From positions 248,001-312,000 of the forward strand of contig NZ_CANMSS010000002.1 of the NCBI RefSeq assembly GCF_947500695.1: 64,000 nt of DNA, given 5' to 3'. A program made the position numbers and the translations under genes. Shown piece by piece: positions 8,813 to 17,719 of this stretch (its first letter is position 1; each line of letters starts with the position of its first letter). Source of the DNA: an uncultured Pseudoteredinibacter sp. (lineage in GTDB: Bacteria > Pseudomonadota > Gammaproteobacteria > Pseudomonadales > Cellvibrionaceae). Below the pieces are notes generated by a model. It was not told where the DNA came from. It saw nothing but the letters and a program-made list of their open reading frames with translations, and did not search any database.

Positions 8813-10027
8813 ATGACTTCCATTTTTCAACGCCTTTGGCAGGGCTCCTTGGTCTTACAAATTGCCATAGGTATTCTTCTAGGTATCGCCGTGGGTAGCC
8901 TAATCCCCGACATGGGGCAAAAACTATCTTTATTGGGCTCACTCTTTGTTGGTGCCTTAAAGGCTGTAGCACCTCTACTGGTCTTTGTTTTGGTGATGTC
9001 ATCACTGGCCAACCACCAAAAAGGCCAGCAAACCCATATGAAGCCGATTCTTGTGTTATATGGCATTGGTACCGTATCAGCCGCTTTTGTTGCGGTCATG
9101 TTGAGCTTTAGCTTTCCAGTAACACTGACGCTCGTGACCAATGAATCCTCTTTAACGCCCCCAGAAGGTATTGCGCAAGTTCTACAGGGTGTACTCATGA
9201 AGATGGTAGACAACCCTATCAATGCTGTTAGCAGTGGCAACTTTATTGGTATTTTGGTTTGGGCGATTGGTCTTGGCTTAGCACTGCGACAAGCCAGTGA
9301 CTCGACAAGGCAGTTCCTAGCCGATAGTGCCGATGCCGTTACCGCCGTTGTTAAGGTGGTGATCCGCTTAGCGCCTATCGGTATCTTTGGCTTGGTAGCT
9401 GGGGTAATTGCCAGCACCGGCTTCAGTGCTCTTGCAGAATACGCTCAACTATTAATGGTGCTGATCAGCGCCATGTTAATAATCGCCTTGATCGTAAACC
9501 CGATCATTGTTTTTGTACGCACACGTCGTAACCCATACCCATTGGTATTTAACTGTTTACGCGAAAGCGGGGTAACCGCCTTTTTTACCCGCAGCTCAGC
9601 GGCCAACATTCCAGTGAATATGAACCTCTGTAAAAAGCTGGATTTGCATGAAGATACCTACTCCGTTTCTATTCCTTTAGGCGCCACAATCAATATGGCC
9701 GGTGCCGCCATCACGGTTACCGTGTTGACTCTCGCGGCTGTAAATACCTTAGGCATTGAAGTTGATATTGCCTCGGCGCTATTACTCAGTGTTGTTGCTG
9801 CGGTCTGTGCCTGCGGTGCATCTGGCGTTGCCGGTGGCTCTTTGCTATTGATCCCATTGGCATGCGGCCTATTTGGTATCGAAAATGACGTTGCCATGCA
9901 GGTAGTAGCTGTCGGCTTTATTATTGGTGTAGTACAAGATTCCGCAGAGACTGCTTTAAATAGTTCGACAGATGTGGTGTTTACTGCAGCGGCGGAAGGT
10001 CGCTGGGGTGAAGCGCAGAAAAAGTAA
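8813..10027 (+). CDS. sstT: serine/threonine:sodium symporter SstT
   Basis: 404 aa polytopic membrane protein of the dicarboxylate/amino acid:cation symporter family. It starts '[20 protein letters not shown]' as SstT proteins do. It contains '[20 protein letters not shown]' (the re-entrant serine-rich loop region) and '[20 protein letters not shown]' (about 287-306), followed by '[20 protein letters not shown]' (the second re-entrant loop). Function: sodium-driven import of serine and threonine. It stands alone, with its own terminator downstream and divergent from the dipeptidase gene. Confidence 0.94.
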   Translation: MTSIFQRLWQGSLVLQIAIGILLGIAVGSLIPDMGQKLSLLGSLFVGALKAVAPLLVFVLVMSSLANHQKGQQTHMKPILVLYGIGTVSAAFVAVMLSFSFPVTLTLVTNESSLTPPEGIAQVLQGVLMKMVDNPINAVSSGNFIGILVWAIGLGLALRQASDSTRQFLADSADAVTAVVKVVIRLAPIGIFGLVAGVIASTGFSALAEYAQLLMVLISAMLIIALIVNPIIVFVRTRRNPYPLVFNCLRESGVTAFFTRSSAANIPVNMNLCKKLDLHEDTYSVSIPLGATINMAGAAITVTVLTLAAVNTLGIEVDIASALLLSVVAAVCACGASGVAGGSLLLIPLACGLFGIENDVAMQVVAVGFIIGVVQDSAETALNSSTDVVFTAAAEGRWGEAQKK

Positions 10028-10034
10028 GTACTTT

Positions 10035-10060
10035 GGGCCTCTAGTGTTGCATAGAGGCCC
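10035..10060 (+). terminator. terminator after sstT
   Basis: Perfect 9-bp stem GGGCCTCTA / TAGAGGCCC with an 8-nt loop, starting 8 nt after the sstT stop and followed by TTTAT. GC-rich stem with a short U run. Confidence 0.75.
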
Positions 10061-10163
10061 TTTATCCTAATTCTAAAACCACATATCACTTCACAGCAGC
10101 AGCTCAAACTTACGGCTTATACTATACATTCCTCATACGGTTAGTTAACAAGGGAATGTTTCG

Positions 10164-11003
10164 ATGAGTTCTAGTTCTCGATTTATATCACTACTTACTG
10201 CTTGTACCTGCTCCGCCCTTATTAGTCATGCCACTCTGGCGGATACTCGAATATACACCAGCCCAGAATCACTTGAAGAGGGCTCTGTATTTATACTCAA
10301 CACAGTGTTGCAACACGAGTCAGCTTGCGGATCGAGATACCAGCAACAGCTCACTATACAGGAACAGGAAATCTCGATTCGATTTGAGGAGCCTGCTGAT
10401 CTCGCCTGTACTGAACAACATATTCCTGGGCTATCTACTACCTTTCAACAGCAAGTTGGCCCTCTCCCTGTAGGTAATTATCAGGTATCTGTTTATAGGG
10501 TAAACGGACAGCTTGATCAAAAATTTACCCTTGTAATCGACAGAGTAAGCAGAACATTTGAGTTTGTTAATCATGAATCTCCTACAACGGGTCAGACTGT
10601 CAGTGGAGTGGGTCTAATTCGTGGTTGGGCATGCGACTGGTACAGTCAGGATCATCTTCTTCAATATCAAATAGACGGGGGCGAGAAGCATATAATTCCA
10701 TACGGGTCTGAACGAGTTGATAGTGAAGATCGATGCTCCGGTGCAGGTAGAACGCAGAAATATAATGGCTGGGGGGCAGTCGTTAACTGGAATAACTATA
10801 GTCCTGGCACACACCTCTTATCCATCTGGTATAACGGCCGGAAGGTAAAAGAGAATGAAATTATTATCGCCAAACATAGTGGCGCTTTTCTAAAAGGCTT
10901 AAGTAGAAACACCTCGGTAACTGACTTTCCAAGTCTAGGCGAACAAACAAGCTTAAGCTGGTCTGAAGCTAATCAAAATTTCATCATTGTAGAAAGCAAA
11001 TAG
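10164..11003 (+). CDS. secreted protein with 'IRGW' module, paralog 1
   Basis: 279 aa, no family that I recognise by name. A signal peptide is likely (about residues 1-26, ending 'HATLAD'). An N-terminal part (about 27-125) has a beta-rich pattern with two Cys. The C-terminal part (about 130-279) is a module recurring elsewhere in this window: 'NHESPTTGQTVSGVGLIRGW', then 'QIDGG', 'IPYGSERVDSEDRC', 'NGWGAVVNWNNYSPGTH', and a final 'VTDFPSLGEQTSLSWSEANQ' plus 'NFIIVESK'. The next gene is a clear paralog with the same two-part layout, 15 bp downstream, so the pair forms an operon. Probably exported to the periplasm or beyond. Function unknown. Confidence 0.8.
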   Translation: MSSSSRFISLLTACTCSALISHATLADTRIYTSPESLEEGSVFILNTVLQHESACGSRYQQQLTIQEQEISIRFEEPADLACTEQHIPGLSTTFQQQVGPLPVGNYQVSVYRVNGQLDQKFTLVIDRVSRTFEFVNHESPTTGQTVSGVGLIRGWACDWYSQDHLLQYQIDGGEKHIIPYGSERVDSEDRCSGAGRTQKYNGWGAVVNWNNYSPGTHLLSIWYNGRKVKENEIIIAKHSGAFLKGLSRNTSVTDFPSLGEQTSLSWSEANQNFIIVESK

Positions 11004-11018
11004 CTGAGGATTAATAGA

Positions 11019-11897
11019 ATGAAGCTAAAAAACGTATTCGTCATACTTATCCTTTCTATAAGCCAGCAGAGCTTCGCTCAAGAAGCTTTTGAGACTTTAT
11101 TTTGGACAAGCCCTAATCTCGTGTTTGACGATCAGAGCTTCACCATGAATTTTCATTTTCAAACAGACTCCCACGCCGATTCAGTTTATACAGTGGCAGT
11201 GGCCCCAAATTCTACCGTCATAAGCAGCGGCAGTACTCGGCTGCTTGTATCTCGACAGATTCCAGCGGCGCAAAGCACTCACGGATCCTCCATGGGCAGA
11301 GCAAAAATCACTTTTCCTGCATTATCAGCAGGTAGCTATGAAGTCATAATTGATTACGAAAACATAGATACTAGTGAAACTTTCTCATTCAATGTCTTAG
11401 ACAAACAACATAGGGGATTCAGGAAGATAAATCATGAATCCCCTGCTATTGGAGAGCTTGTCAGTGGGGTAGGTCTAATTCGCGGCTGGGCTTGCCAAGA
11501 ACAAGGCGATATTGGTGAGATTTTGTTTCAAATCGATGACCAAGACATTCTTTCCGGAAGTAAACAGCTTAAAATCCCCTATGGGTCCGAGCGTGCGGAT
11601 ACCGCTGAGGCCTGCTCTCAAACAAGCGAAAGTCCGAGTAAAACCCTTAATGGCTATGGCGCAATTATTAATTGGAATGCACTCAGCGCTGGGGAACATA
11701 GATTTAGGCTATGGGTGGATGGTCATTTAGCTACAGACCATTTGTTTAGCGTAGCTCAGACCAAAGCAGAATTTCAAGAAGGCCTCAGCAGAGAAGTGAG
11801 CGTGTCGGATTTCCCAAACAATGGCGACAGTAGTCTTTTGCAATGGTCTGAAGCTGATCAGAACTTCATACTTATAGAGACCCAAAAAGCTGAATAG
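11019..11897 (+). CDS. secreted protein with 'IRGW' module, paralog 2
   Basis: 292 aa with signal peptide 'MKLKNVFVILILSISQQSFAQ'. It is paralogous to the gene just upstream. The N-terminal domain (about 22-130) is weakly similar ('FWTSP' against 'YTSP' near the mature start). The C-terminal module (about 135-290) is strongly similar: 'NHESPAIGELVSGVGLIRGW', 'IPYGSERADTAEAC', 'NGYGAIINWNALSAGEH', 'VSDFPNNGDSSLLQWSEADQ', 'NFILIE'. The ribosome binding site GAGG lies 9 nt before the ATG. The two genes probably arose by tandem duplication and then diverged at the N-terminus. Function unknown. Confidence 0.8.
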   Translation: MKLKNVFVILILSISQQSFAQEAFETLFWTSPNLVFDDQSFTMNFHFQTDSHADSVYTVAVAPNSTVISSGSTRLLVSRQIPAAQSTHGSSMGRAKITFPALSAGSYEVIIDYENIDTSETFSFNVLDKQHRGFRKINHESPAIGELVSGVGLIRGWACQEQGDIGEILFQIDDQDILSGSKQLKIPYGSERADTAEACSQTSESPSKTLNGYGAIINWNALSAGEHRFRLWVDGHLATDHLFSVAQTKAEFQEGLSREVSVSDFPNNGDSSLLQWSEADQNFILIETQKAE

Positions 11898-11997
11898 CTC
11901 TTTTAAAACTCTACTTTTACATTCATCAGGCAATCTACTACTATTCTTGAGTTTTCATTAGTTTTAGCAACTTAGAATAGCTAGTAGAATTGCCTAA

Positions 11998-13038
11998 ATG
12001 ATCCATTACCGCATCGCTGCCGAAGACCTACTGGAGCTAATGGCCAAAACCATTGAGGCTGGCGCCAGTGTTGCGGATATCTTAAAGCAGCTGAAGCTTC
12101 CCAGTGATCTGTTAGATCATTCCAATAGACTCATCGATATGGGTGATGCCTGGCGAATTATGCTGGCCAGTCAAAATGCTGTGCATGAAGAATCTCATCT
12201 GATCTCTAGCCGTCCGCTTAGACGCGGTAGTACACGCCTAGTATTCTCCAGCTTGCAGCAGTGTGAAACTCTAGAGCAGGGGCTACAGAGCTTGGCCGAC
12301 AATTACAATATTATTCATGGCGGCAACTTTAATATTGTCCGTAAACAGGGACGCAGCTTGAGTTATTGCGTTGATGATAGTGAGTTCCACTATCAAACCC
12401 AGGCCATCCCCCTAGCCATAGAGTTTGCTTTAATTAGCATTCATTGCACACTGTCTTACCTATGCAAAAAGCCACTTAAGCTCAAGCGAGTTTGCAGTAA
12501 ACGCATATTGCTGCCTGAGCACGATCATCATTTAAATATTTTTCAGGCGCCGCTTAAGCTACAACAGAAGCAATACGAGTTAGCCTACGATGTAGAACAG
12601 GCAGCACTACCTTTGCAACATGACTTCAAAGAAGATATTGCAGCCAATCTTTATAGCCACTATCTTTACTTTCTGGGGTTGGCTGAGAGCAAAGCGGAAC
12701 TTAATTTTTTACAACTTTGCCAAGAGAAAATTCAACAAGCCAGCGCTAAACAAGTACTTGTGAACCAAGAGTGGATTGCCAGTGAGCTGAGCATGAGTGT
12801 GGCCACTTTGCGACGACGCCTGAGCGAATATGGCTCTAGCTTTCGCCAGCTATTAGATAACTGTAATAGCGATCTAGCCTGTCAGTATTTGGAATCTGGC
12901 TTAGCTATTAGTGATACCGCTACTCGTCTTGGCTATAGTGACGAGCGTAGTTTTAAACGTGCATTCAAGCGCTGGCACAATCTATCACCGGCTACCTATA
13001 TAAAACAATTCCCACAGCTCAAGCAGAAAGACGTATAA
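11998..13038 (+). CDS. AraC-family transcriptional regulator (OruR-like layout)
   Basis: 346 aa. The N-terminal about 200 residues form the arabinose-binding-like effector domain found in OruR/ArgR-type AraC proteins. The C-terminal about 95 residues are the double helix-turn-helix: 'WIASELSMSVATLRRRLSEY' then 'AISDTATRLGYSDERSFKRA' and 'FKRWHNLSPATYI'. It lies 151 bp upstream of a TonB-dependent receptor and two hydrolases on the same strand, so it is a candidate local regulator of that set. The effector is unknown. A second regulator of similar design occurs at 58.2-59.2 kb. Confidence 0.9.
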   Translation: MIHYRIAAEDLLELMAKTIEAGASVADILKQLKLPSDLLDHSNRLIDMGDAWRIMLASQNAVHEESHLISSRPLRRGSTRLVFSSLQQCETLEQGLQSLADNYNIIHGGNFNIVRKQGRSLSYCVDDSEFHYQTQAIPLAIEFALISIHCTLSYLCKKPLKLKRVCSKRILLPEHDHHLNIFQAPLKLQQKQYELAYDVEQAALPLQHDFKEDIAANLYSHYLYFLGLAESKAELNFLQLCQEKIQQASAKQVLVNQEWIASELSMSVATLRRRLSEYGSSFRQLLDNCNSDLACQYLESGLAISDTATRLGYSDERSFKRAFKRWHNLSPATYIKQFPQLKQKDV

Positions 13039-13189
13039 CGATCTACGTAGCACTTAAAAAGCGCGCTTGATAAAAACCTGATGAGCGAAATTGTACCCTA
13101 CATATCGATCTAATCCGTCATTTTTTCCTTGCTCGTAAATACCTATAGTGACAACCATCAAATAATAATAGTAGCGAGAGGAAAGTAAG

Positions 13190-15385
13190 ATGCGTAAGCC
13201 CCTAGCGCATGCCGTAGGCCTTAGCATAGCCCTGGCCAGCACCCCACTATATGCCCAAATAGAAGAAGTTATCGTTACCGCAGAGCGCCGCGAGGCCAAC
13301 CTGCAAGAAGTTCCAGTAGCGGTAAGCTCATTTACCTCAGAGAACTTAGAATCTGCCCAGGTTTCTACCATCGGCGATTTACAAAGCATGGTGCCCAACT
13401 TGAGCGTACACTCCGGTGATGCCAACAACGCAGTGGTTTATATACGCGGTATCGGGCAGATTGATTCGGTCGCCTTTTTTGAGCCAGGCGTGGGTATTTA
13501 CCTCGATGATATTTACTTAGGGCGAGCTCAAGGTGCCTTCCTTGATGTCGTTGATGTTGAGCGAATTGAAGTCTTACGAGGCCCACAAGGGAGCTTATAC
13601 GGTCGTAACTCGGTTGGTGGTGCCATCAAATATGTATCTGCGGCCCCCACCGAAGAGTTCAGCGGTAATATCAGTGCTCACCTTGGAAATTATGATCGCC
13701 GAGATATCAAAGCCAGTATTAGCGGCCCACTCTCTGACACCGTAAAGGGACGTTTAACCTTAGCCAGTATGGAGCATGAGGGTTATAGCGTGAACCGTTT
13801 TGATGGCCAACGCGACGGCGATCGCGATACACAATTCGCGCGCGCCGTTTTACAGTTTGATCCGAGTGATAACTTTAGTCTGCAGTTAGCAATGGACTAC
13901 TCAGATAGCGACCCTAAGCGCTCTCGCACACCGGCAAAAGAAACCCCTATCAGTATTATTTTGGGTCCTACCTTCGCTGCGGATGAAGATCCCTTCGTGG
14001 TCAATGCCGACTTCAATACGGTCGAGCAAACCGAAACCAAGGGCATTAGCCTAAACGCCAGCTGGGATCCAAACGAGCAATGGAGCTTAAAATCGATAAG
14101 CTCCTACCGCGAATTAGACTATGGCACAGAGTTAGATCTAGATGGCACTCCGATAAATGCCTTTGGCATCTATTATTTTAATGAGCAAGAGCAAAGCAGC
14201 CAGGAGTTTCAGCTCCAATACCAAAACGATAATGTCTCTCTGGTCAGCGGCTTATACTATTTCAATGAACAAGGGCAAACCTTTGATGGTGGTGTCTTCG
14301 CAAATATTTTCAGCGCCAGTTCGGGCGATGGTTTTTTTGAAACTGATAGTTATGCCGTGTTTGGCCAGCTTGACTATGATATCAATGAGCAACTCACCGC
14401 CATCGCAGGTTTTCGTTATACCAAAGAAACAAAATCCTATCGTCGCATAGCCGAAAGTTTTAATCTGCTGGCACTGGCTACTGGAAACCCCGCTTTAGCA
14501 AACCCCGATAGCGATCTACTAAGAACTGTTCGTGGACAGGGCACGGTGGTATCGGGAAATCCAGATGATGCCGACTTCAGTAATTTTTCACCCAAGCTGG
14601 GTTTGAAGTATCAACTTAATGAAGACACTAATTTGTACGCCAGCTACTCTACAGCGTTTAAAGCAGGCGGCTTTAATGGCCGGGTAACTTCCGACGCTTT
14701 AACGCCCTTTGATGAAGAAACACTGATCAGCCTGGAAGCCGGGTTAAAAACTCAACTCTGGGATGATCGTCTGCGAATTAATGCAGCGATATTCCGCAAT
14801 CAATACGACGACCTGCAGCTGAGTAGTTTTGAAGCCAGTGCTGATGGCGGCTCAATTTTGCCGGTGTTTACTAATGCGGGTGAAGCCATTATGAAAGGCG
14901 CCGAGCTTGAATTGACCGCTTTGGCGACAGAGTCGCTCACCGTTAACTTAAACATTGGTTATTTGGATGCCGAGTATCGCGAATACATCACTGGCGACCC
15001 CTTGAGCAACCAACTAATCGATATCTCGGATCAGCGCGAACTTGTTAATGCACCCGAGTGGGATACGCAATTTGGATTGCGTTACGATTTTGCCGCTTGG
15101 GATTGGGGCCAGCTCAGCTTTTTAACTGACATTAGCTACCGCAGCAAAACTTATCTAGAAGTAAATAGCCAAGAAACTCTCGCACAAAGTGGTTATAGCC
15201 TTGTGAATGCCGCCTTTATTTTGGCCGCCGAAGATAATAGCTGGAACGTGATGCTAGGAGGCAAAAACTTGTCGGACAAACGCTATCGCAGTCATGCCTT
15301 CGACATTTCCGCCTTCCCAGGAGTTATGCTGGGCTACTATAGCGCACCAAGAACCTACGCTCTGTCAGCCAGCTATAATTTCTAG
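13190..15385 (+). CDS. TonB-dependent outer membrane receptor
   Basis: 731 aa. Signal peptide about 1-22 ('MRKPLAHAVG...PLYA'). The TonB box region 'IEEVIVTAERRE' follows directly, then the plug domain with 'DLQSMVPNLSVHSG', 'YIRGIG', 'GVGIYLDDIYLGRAQG', and the signature 'ERIEVLRGPQGSLYGRNSVG'. The C-terminal 22-strand barrel ends in 'TYALSASYNF', with the terminal Phe required for barrel assembly. Energised uptake of an unidentified ligand is expected. Two alpha/beta hydrolases follow at once (10-bp gap to the first), so an ester-containing or plant/algal organic compound is a better guess than a siderophore. Start codon supported by GAGAGG 8 nt upstream. Confidence 0.93.
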   Translation: MRKPLAHAVGLSIALASTPLYAQIEEVIVTAERREANLQEVPVAVSSFTSENLESAQVSTIGDLQSMVPNLSVHSGDANNAVVYIRGIGQIDSVAFFEPGVGIYLDDIYLGRAQGAFLDVVDVERIEVLRGPQGSLYGRNSVGGAIKYVSAAPTEEFSGNISAHLGNYDRRDIKASISGPLSDTVKGRLTLASMEHEGYSVNRFDGQRDGDRDTQFARAVLQFDPSDNFSLQLAMDYSDSDPKRSRTPAKETPISIILGPTFAADEDPFVVNADFNTVEQTETKGISLNASWDPNEQWSLKSISSYRELDYGTELDLDGTPINAFGIYYFNEQEQSSQEFQLQYQNDNVSLVSGLYYFNEQGQTFDGGVFANIFSASSGDGFFETDSYAVFGQLDYDINEQLTAIAGFRYTKETKSYRRIAESFNLLALATGNPALANPDSDLLRTVRGQGTVVSGNPDDADFSNFSPKLGLKYQLNEDTNLYASYSTAFKAGGFNGRVTSDALTPFDEETLISLEAGLKTQLWDDRLRINAAIFRNQYDDLQLSSFEASADGGSILPVFTNAGEAIMKGAELELTALATESLTVNLNIGYLDAEYREYITGDPLSNQLIDISDQRELVNAPEWDTQFGLRYDFAAWDWGQLSFLTDISYRSKTYLEVNSQETLAQSGYSLVNAAFILAAEDNSWNVMLGGKNLSDKRYRSHAFDISAFPGVMLGYYSAPRTYALSASYNF

Positions 15386-15395
15386 GCGTAAATGA

Positions 15396-16442
15396 ATGAT
15401 GCAATCGTCTCACCTGGCCGGCATTGATTCGATCACTGTATCAACCCCACGACTCAAGCAACATGTTTTGAGTCGTGGCAGCAGTGACGGGGAGCCGGTA
15501 TTTTTTATTCATGGTAATTTTTCAGCGGCCGACTACTTCGAAGACCTAATGTTGGATATGCCAAGTAAGTATTTGTGCTTGGCGCCAGATCTTCGTGGCT
15601 ATGGGGATACTGAAGACAAAGTCATAAATGCTGAGCGCGGCGCCCGAGATTGGAGCGACGATTTATTCGAGCTAATGCAAGCTTTAAACATTGAATCCGC
15701 TCATTTTCTAGGGTGGTCCGCTGGGGCGGCCGCCATCATACAGCTCGCCATTGATCACCCAGAGTGCATTCGATCATTAAGCTTGGTTGCTCCGGTTAGT
15801 CCATTCGGCTTTGGTGGCAGTAAAAATACTGCTGGCGAGCCGAATTATAGTGATTTTGCAGGCTGTGGCGGCGGGGTAGTTGCCAAAGAGTTTATCGCCC
15901 AGATAAAGCTGCAAGATACCAGCAGCGATAGTGACTTTTCTCCACGAAATGTTATTCGCAATAGCTACTTTGCTAAGCCATGGATAATGCCGAGGGAGGA
16001 GCAATTATTACGAGCCTCGCTGAAACAAAAAATAGCGGTAGATCGCTACCCAGGAGATTTTACTGAGAGCGAAAATTGGCCATACGTTGCACCCGGAAAG
16101 TTTGGTCCAATCAATGCTATCAGTGCTAAGTATTTTAACGCTAAGGAGCTAGTTAATCTCGAGAAGAAAGCACCAATTCTCTGGTTACATGGCTCAGAAG
16201 ACAAGGTTATTAGCGATCAGTCTTTTTCCGACCTAGCGTTTTTGGGCTCACAGGGTTTAGTGCCAGCCTGGCCAGGGAACGAAATCTGCCCGGCTCAGCC
16301 GATGGTTTCTCAAACGCGAGCCTTTTTGCAAAGCTATGGTAAGCACCAAGAAGTATGTTTAGAGGGTGTTGGGCATAGCCCTTTTATCGAAGTGCCAGAG
16401 ATATTTCTAGATCACTTCTTAAATTTTTTACGAACCAGCTGA
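15396..16442 (+). CDS. alpha/beta hydrolase
   Basis: 348 aa alpha/beta-hydrolase fold. The oxyanion element 'FFIHGNFSAADYF' is near residue 32, and the nucleophile elbow 'FLGWSAGAAA' is near 105 (G-x-S-x-G with Ser). The acid lies in 'WLHGSEDKVIS' and the catalytic His in 'EGVGHSPFIEVPE'. There is no signal peptide, so it is cytoplasmic. It starts 10 bp after the TonB receptor stop and is very probably co-transcribed. It may cleave an ester in the compound taken up by the receptor; the substrate is not predictable. Confidence 0.88.
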   Translation: MMQSSHLAGIDSITVSTPRLKQHVLSRGSSDGEPVFFIHGNFSAADYFEDLMLDMPSKYLCLAPDLRGYGDTEDKVINAERGARDWSDDLFELMQALNIESAHFLGWSAGAAAIIQLAIDHPECIRSLSLVAPVSPFGFGGSKNTAGEPNYSDFAGCGGGVVAKEFIAQIKLQDTSSDSDFSPRNVIRNSYFAKPWIMPREEQLLRASLKQKIAVDRYPGDFTESENWPYVAPGKFGPINAISAKYFNAKELVNLEKKAPILWLHGSEDKVISDQSFSDLAFLGSQGLVPAWPGNEICPAQPMVSQTRAFLQSYGKHQEVCLEGVGHSPFIEVPEIFLDHFLNFLRTS

Positions 16443-16515
16443 TGCCACAGCCATATAGAATCTGATAGCCTTGAGCTAGCATTCAAACTTAAAGCATTTG
16501 AAATGGAGCCTAGCA

Positions 16516-17445
16516 ATGCCAATCGATAATAATAAGTACCAGCAAGTCATAGAGCATATGGAAGCTGTTTCCGCAGCTACCCGGCAATCTGGCGGTGAAA
16601 CTGTCGCCAAGCGCGCGCTGCTTGATATGTACTGTGCCGCCGACCCCAGCATCAGCGCCATTAAATCACGTATTTACCCAGTGATTGCTAACGACGGCGA
16701 GTTAAGTGTCACTAGCGAATGGGTAATTGCTCCAAATAGCCAGCCCGGTAAACGCTTACTTTACATTCACGGCGGCTCTTGGATGGCGGGCTCTCCTGCT
16801 ACCCACCGTTCAGTAACCTCCCGCTTGGCAGAATTGACAGGCTGCGAGGTACTGGCAATTGCATATCGACTCGCACCTGAGTTTCCGTTTCCAAATGGAT
16901 TGAATGATTGTATAGCGAGTTATAAATGGCTGCTTGAAAATGGCCGTGATGATAAAGGCACTGCCGAAAAAATTTATGTCTCTGGAGATTCTGCTGGGGG
17001 TAATCTGAGCCTAAGCCTTGTGCTTGCATTGCAAGAGCAGGGCCTGCGTAAGCCCGATGCCGTAGCCGCAATATCACCCGCCACCAGCTTAGATTTTGCC
17101 AGCCCAACCATAAGCAGCAACAAAACAGTAGATCCGATTATTAATGCTGATTTGCTACCTTTAGTGGTTGAAAACTACACCCAAGGCGCCGATGTTAACA
17201 ATCCTTTGGTCTCACCAGCCAAGGGGGATCTCAGCTCACTGCCGCCAACCCTTCTTCAAACCGGTGAGCGCGAAGTGTTATTAGGTGACAGTATCATTTT
17301 TGCTGACGCTGCAAAGGAGCAGGGCTCGGAAGTGGAAGTTGATCTGTGGCCGGATATGCCCCATGTGTTTCAAGGCTTTGCACCTTTTTTACCGGAAGCA
17401 GATTTGGCATTAGAGAAAATCAGTGAGTTTTTACTGGCGAACTAA
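16516..17445 (+). CDS. alpha/beta hydrolase, hormone-sensitive-lipase family
   Basis: 309 aa from the ATG at 16516, which has GGAG 7 nt upstream; a TTG at 16498 is open but less likely. The HSL-family oxyanion motif 'YIHGGSWMAG' and nucleophile motif 'VSGDSAGGNLSLSL' are clear. The C-terminal acid and His lie in 'LQTGEREVLLGDS' and 'DMPHVFQGFAPF'. Such enzymes hydrolyse short-chain carboxyl esters. It is the last gene of the AraC/receptor/hydrolase group, 73 bp after the previous hydrolase. Cytoplasmic, no signal peptide. Confidence 0.9.
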   Translation: MPIDNNKYQQVIEHMEAVSAATRQSGGETVAKRALLDMYCAADPSISAIKSRIYPVIANDGELSVTSEWVIAPNSQPGKRLLYIHGGSWMAGSPATHRSVTSRLAELTGCEVLAIAYRLAPEFPFPNGLNDCIASYKWLLENGRDDKGTAEKIYVSGDSAGGNLSLSLVLALQEQGLRKPDAVAAISPATSLDFASPTISSNKTVDPIINADLLPLVVENYTQGADVNNPLVSPAKGDLSSLPPTLLQTGEREVLLGDSIIFADAAKEQGSEVEVDLWPDMPHVFQGFAPFLPEADLALEKISEFLLAN

Positions 17446-17526
17446 TGACCTCGCGGGTCTACTATCTCGACGCACTAAATTGATATTAAGACATACGTCA
17501 TTAGAGCGCCGAGAGCAATTCCGCAA

Positions 17527-17690
17527 CACAGGCCAGATATAAAAGCTGGTCTGTGCTTTAAGCCTAATTGATATTGCCATGCATTCATCTGCTTTAACCT
17601 CACGCTACTCAGTAAAGATGACTTTTCTGTAAAAAGTCATCCAGCGACTATTGTTTTTTAACAATAGCAGCCTGAGCCTAAGATGAATGC
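17527..17690. other. cluster of intergenic hairpins between convergent genes
   Basis: Between the convergent hydrolase and LRR genes there are three separate stems. At 17527-17555 CACAGGCCAG pairs with CTGGTCTGTG (one G-U pair). At 17617-17641 GATGACTTTT pairs with AAAAGTCATC. At 17648-17667 CTATTGTT pairs with AACAATAG across a TTTT loop. The 10-mer GCATTCATCT at 17581 is complementary to AGATGAATGC at 17681, enclosing the last two. At least one is probably a terminator; the nested layout could also be a small structured RNA. Confidence 0.5.
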
Positions 17691-17719
17691 CGAGCTATAA
17701 GCCATTAGTGAGCTTTTGA

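Noticed and set aside
8634..9417. Long minus-strand ORFs opposite the start of sstT
   Set aside because: They are antisense to a clear SstT sequence and their translations are low-complexity or rich in Thr, Ser, Pro, as expected from shadows.
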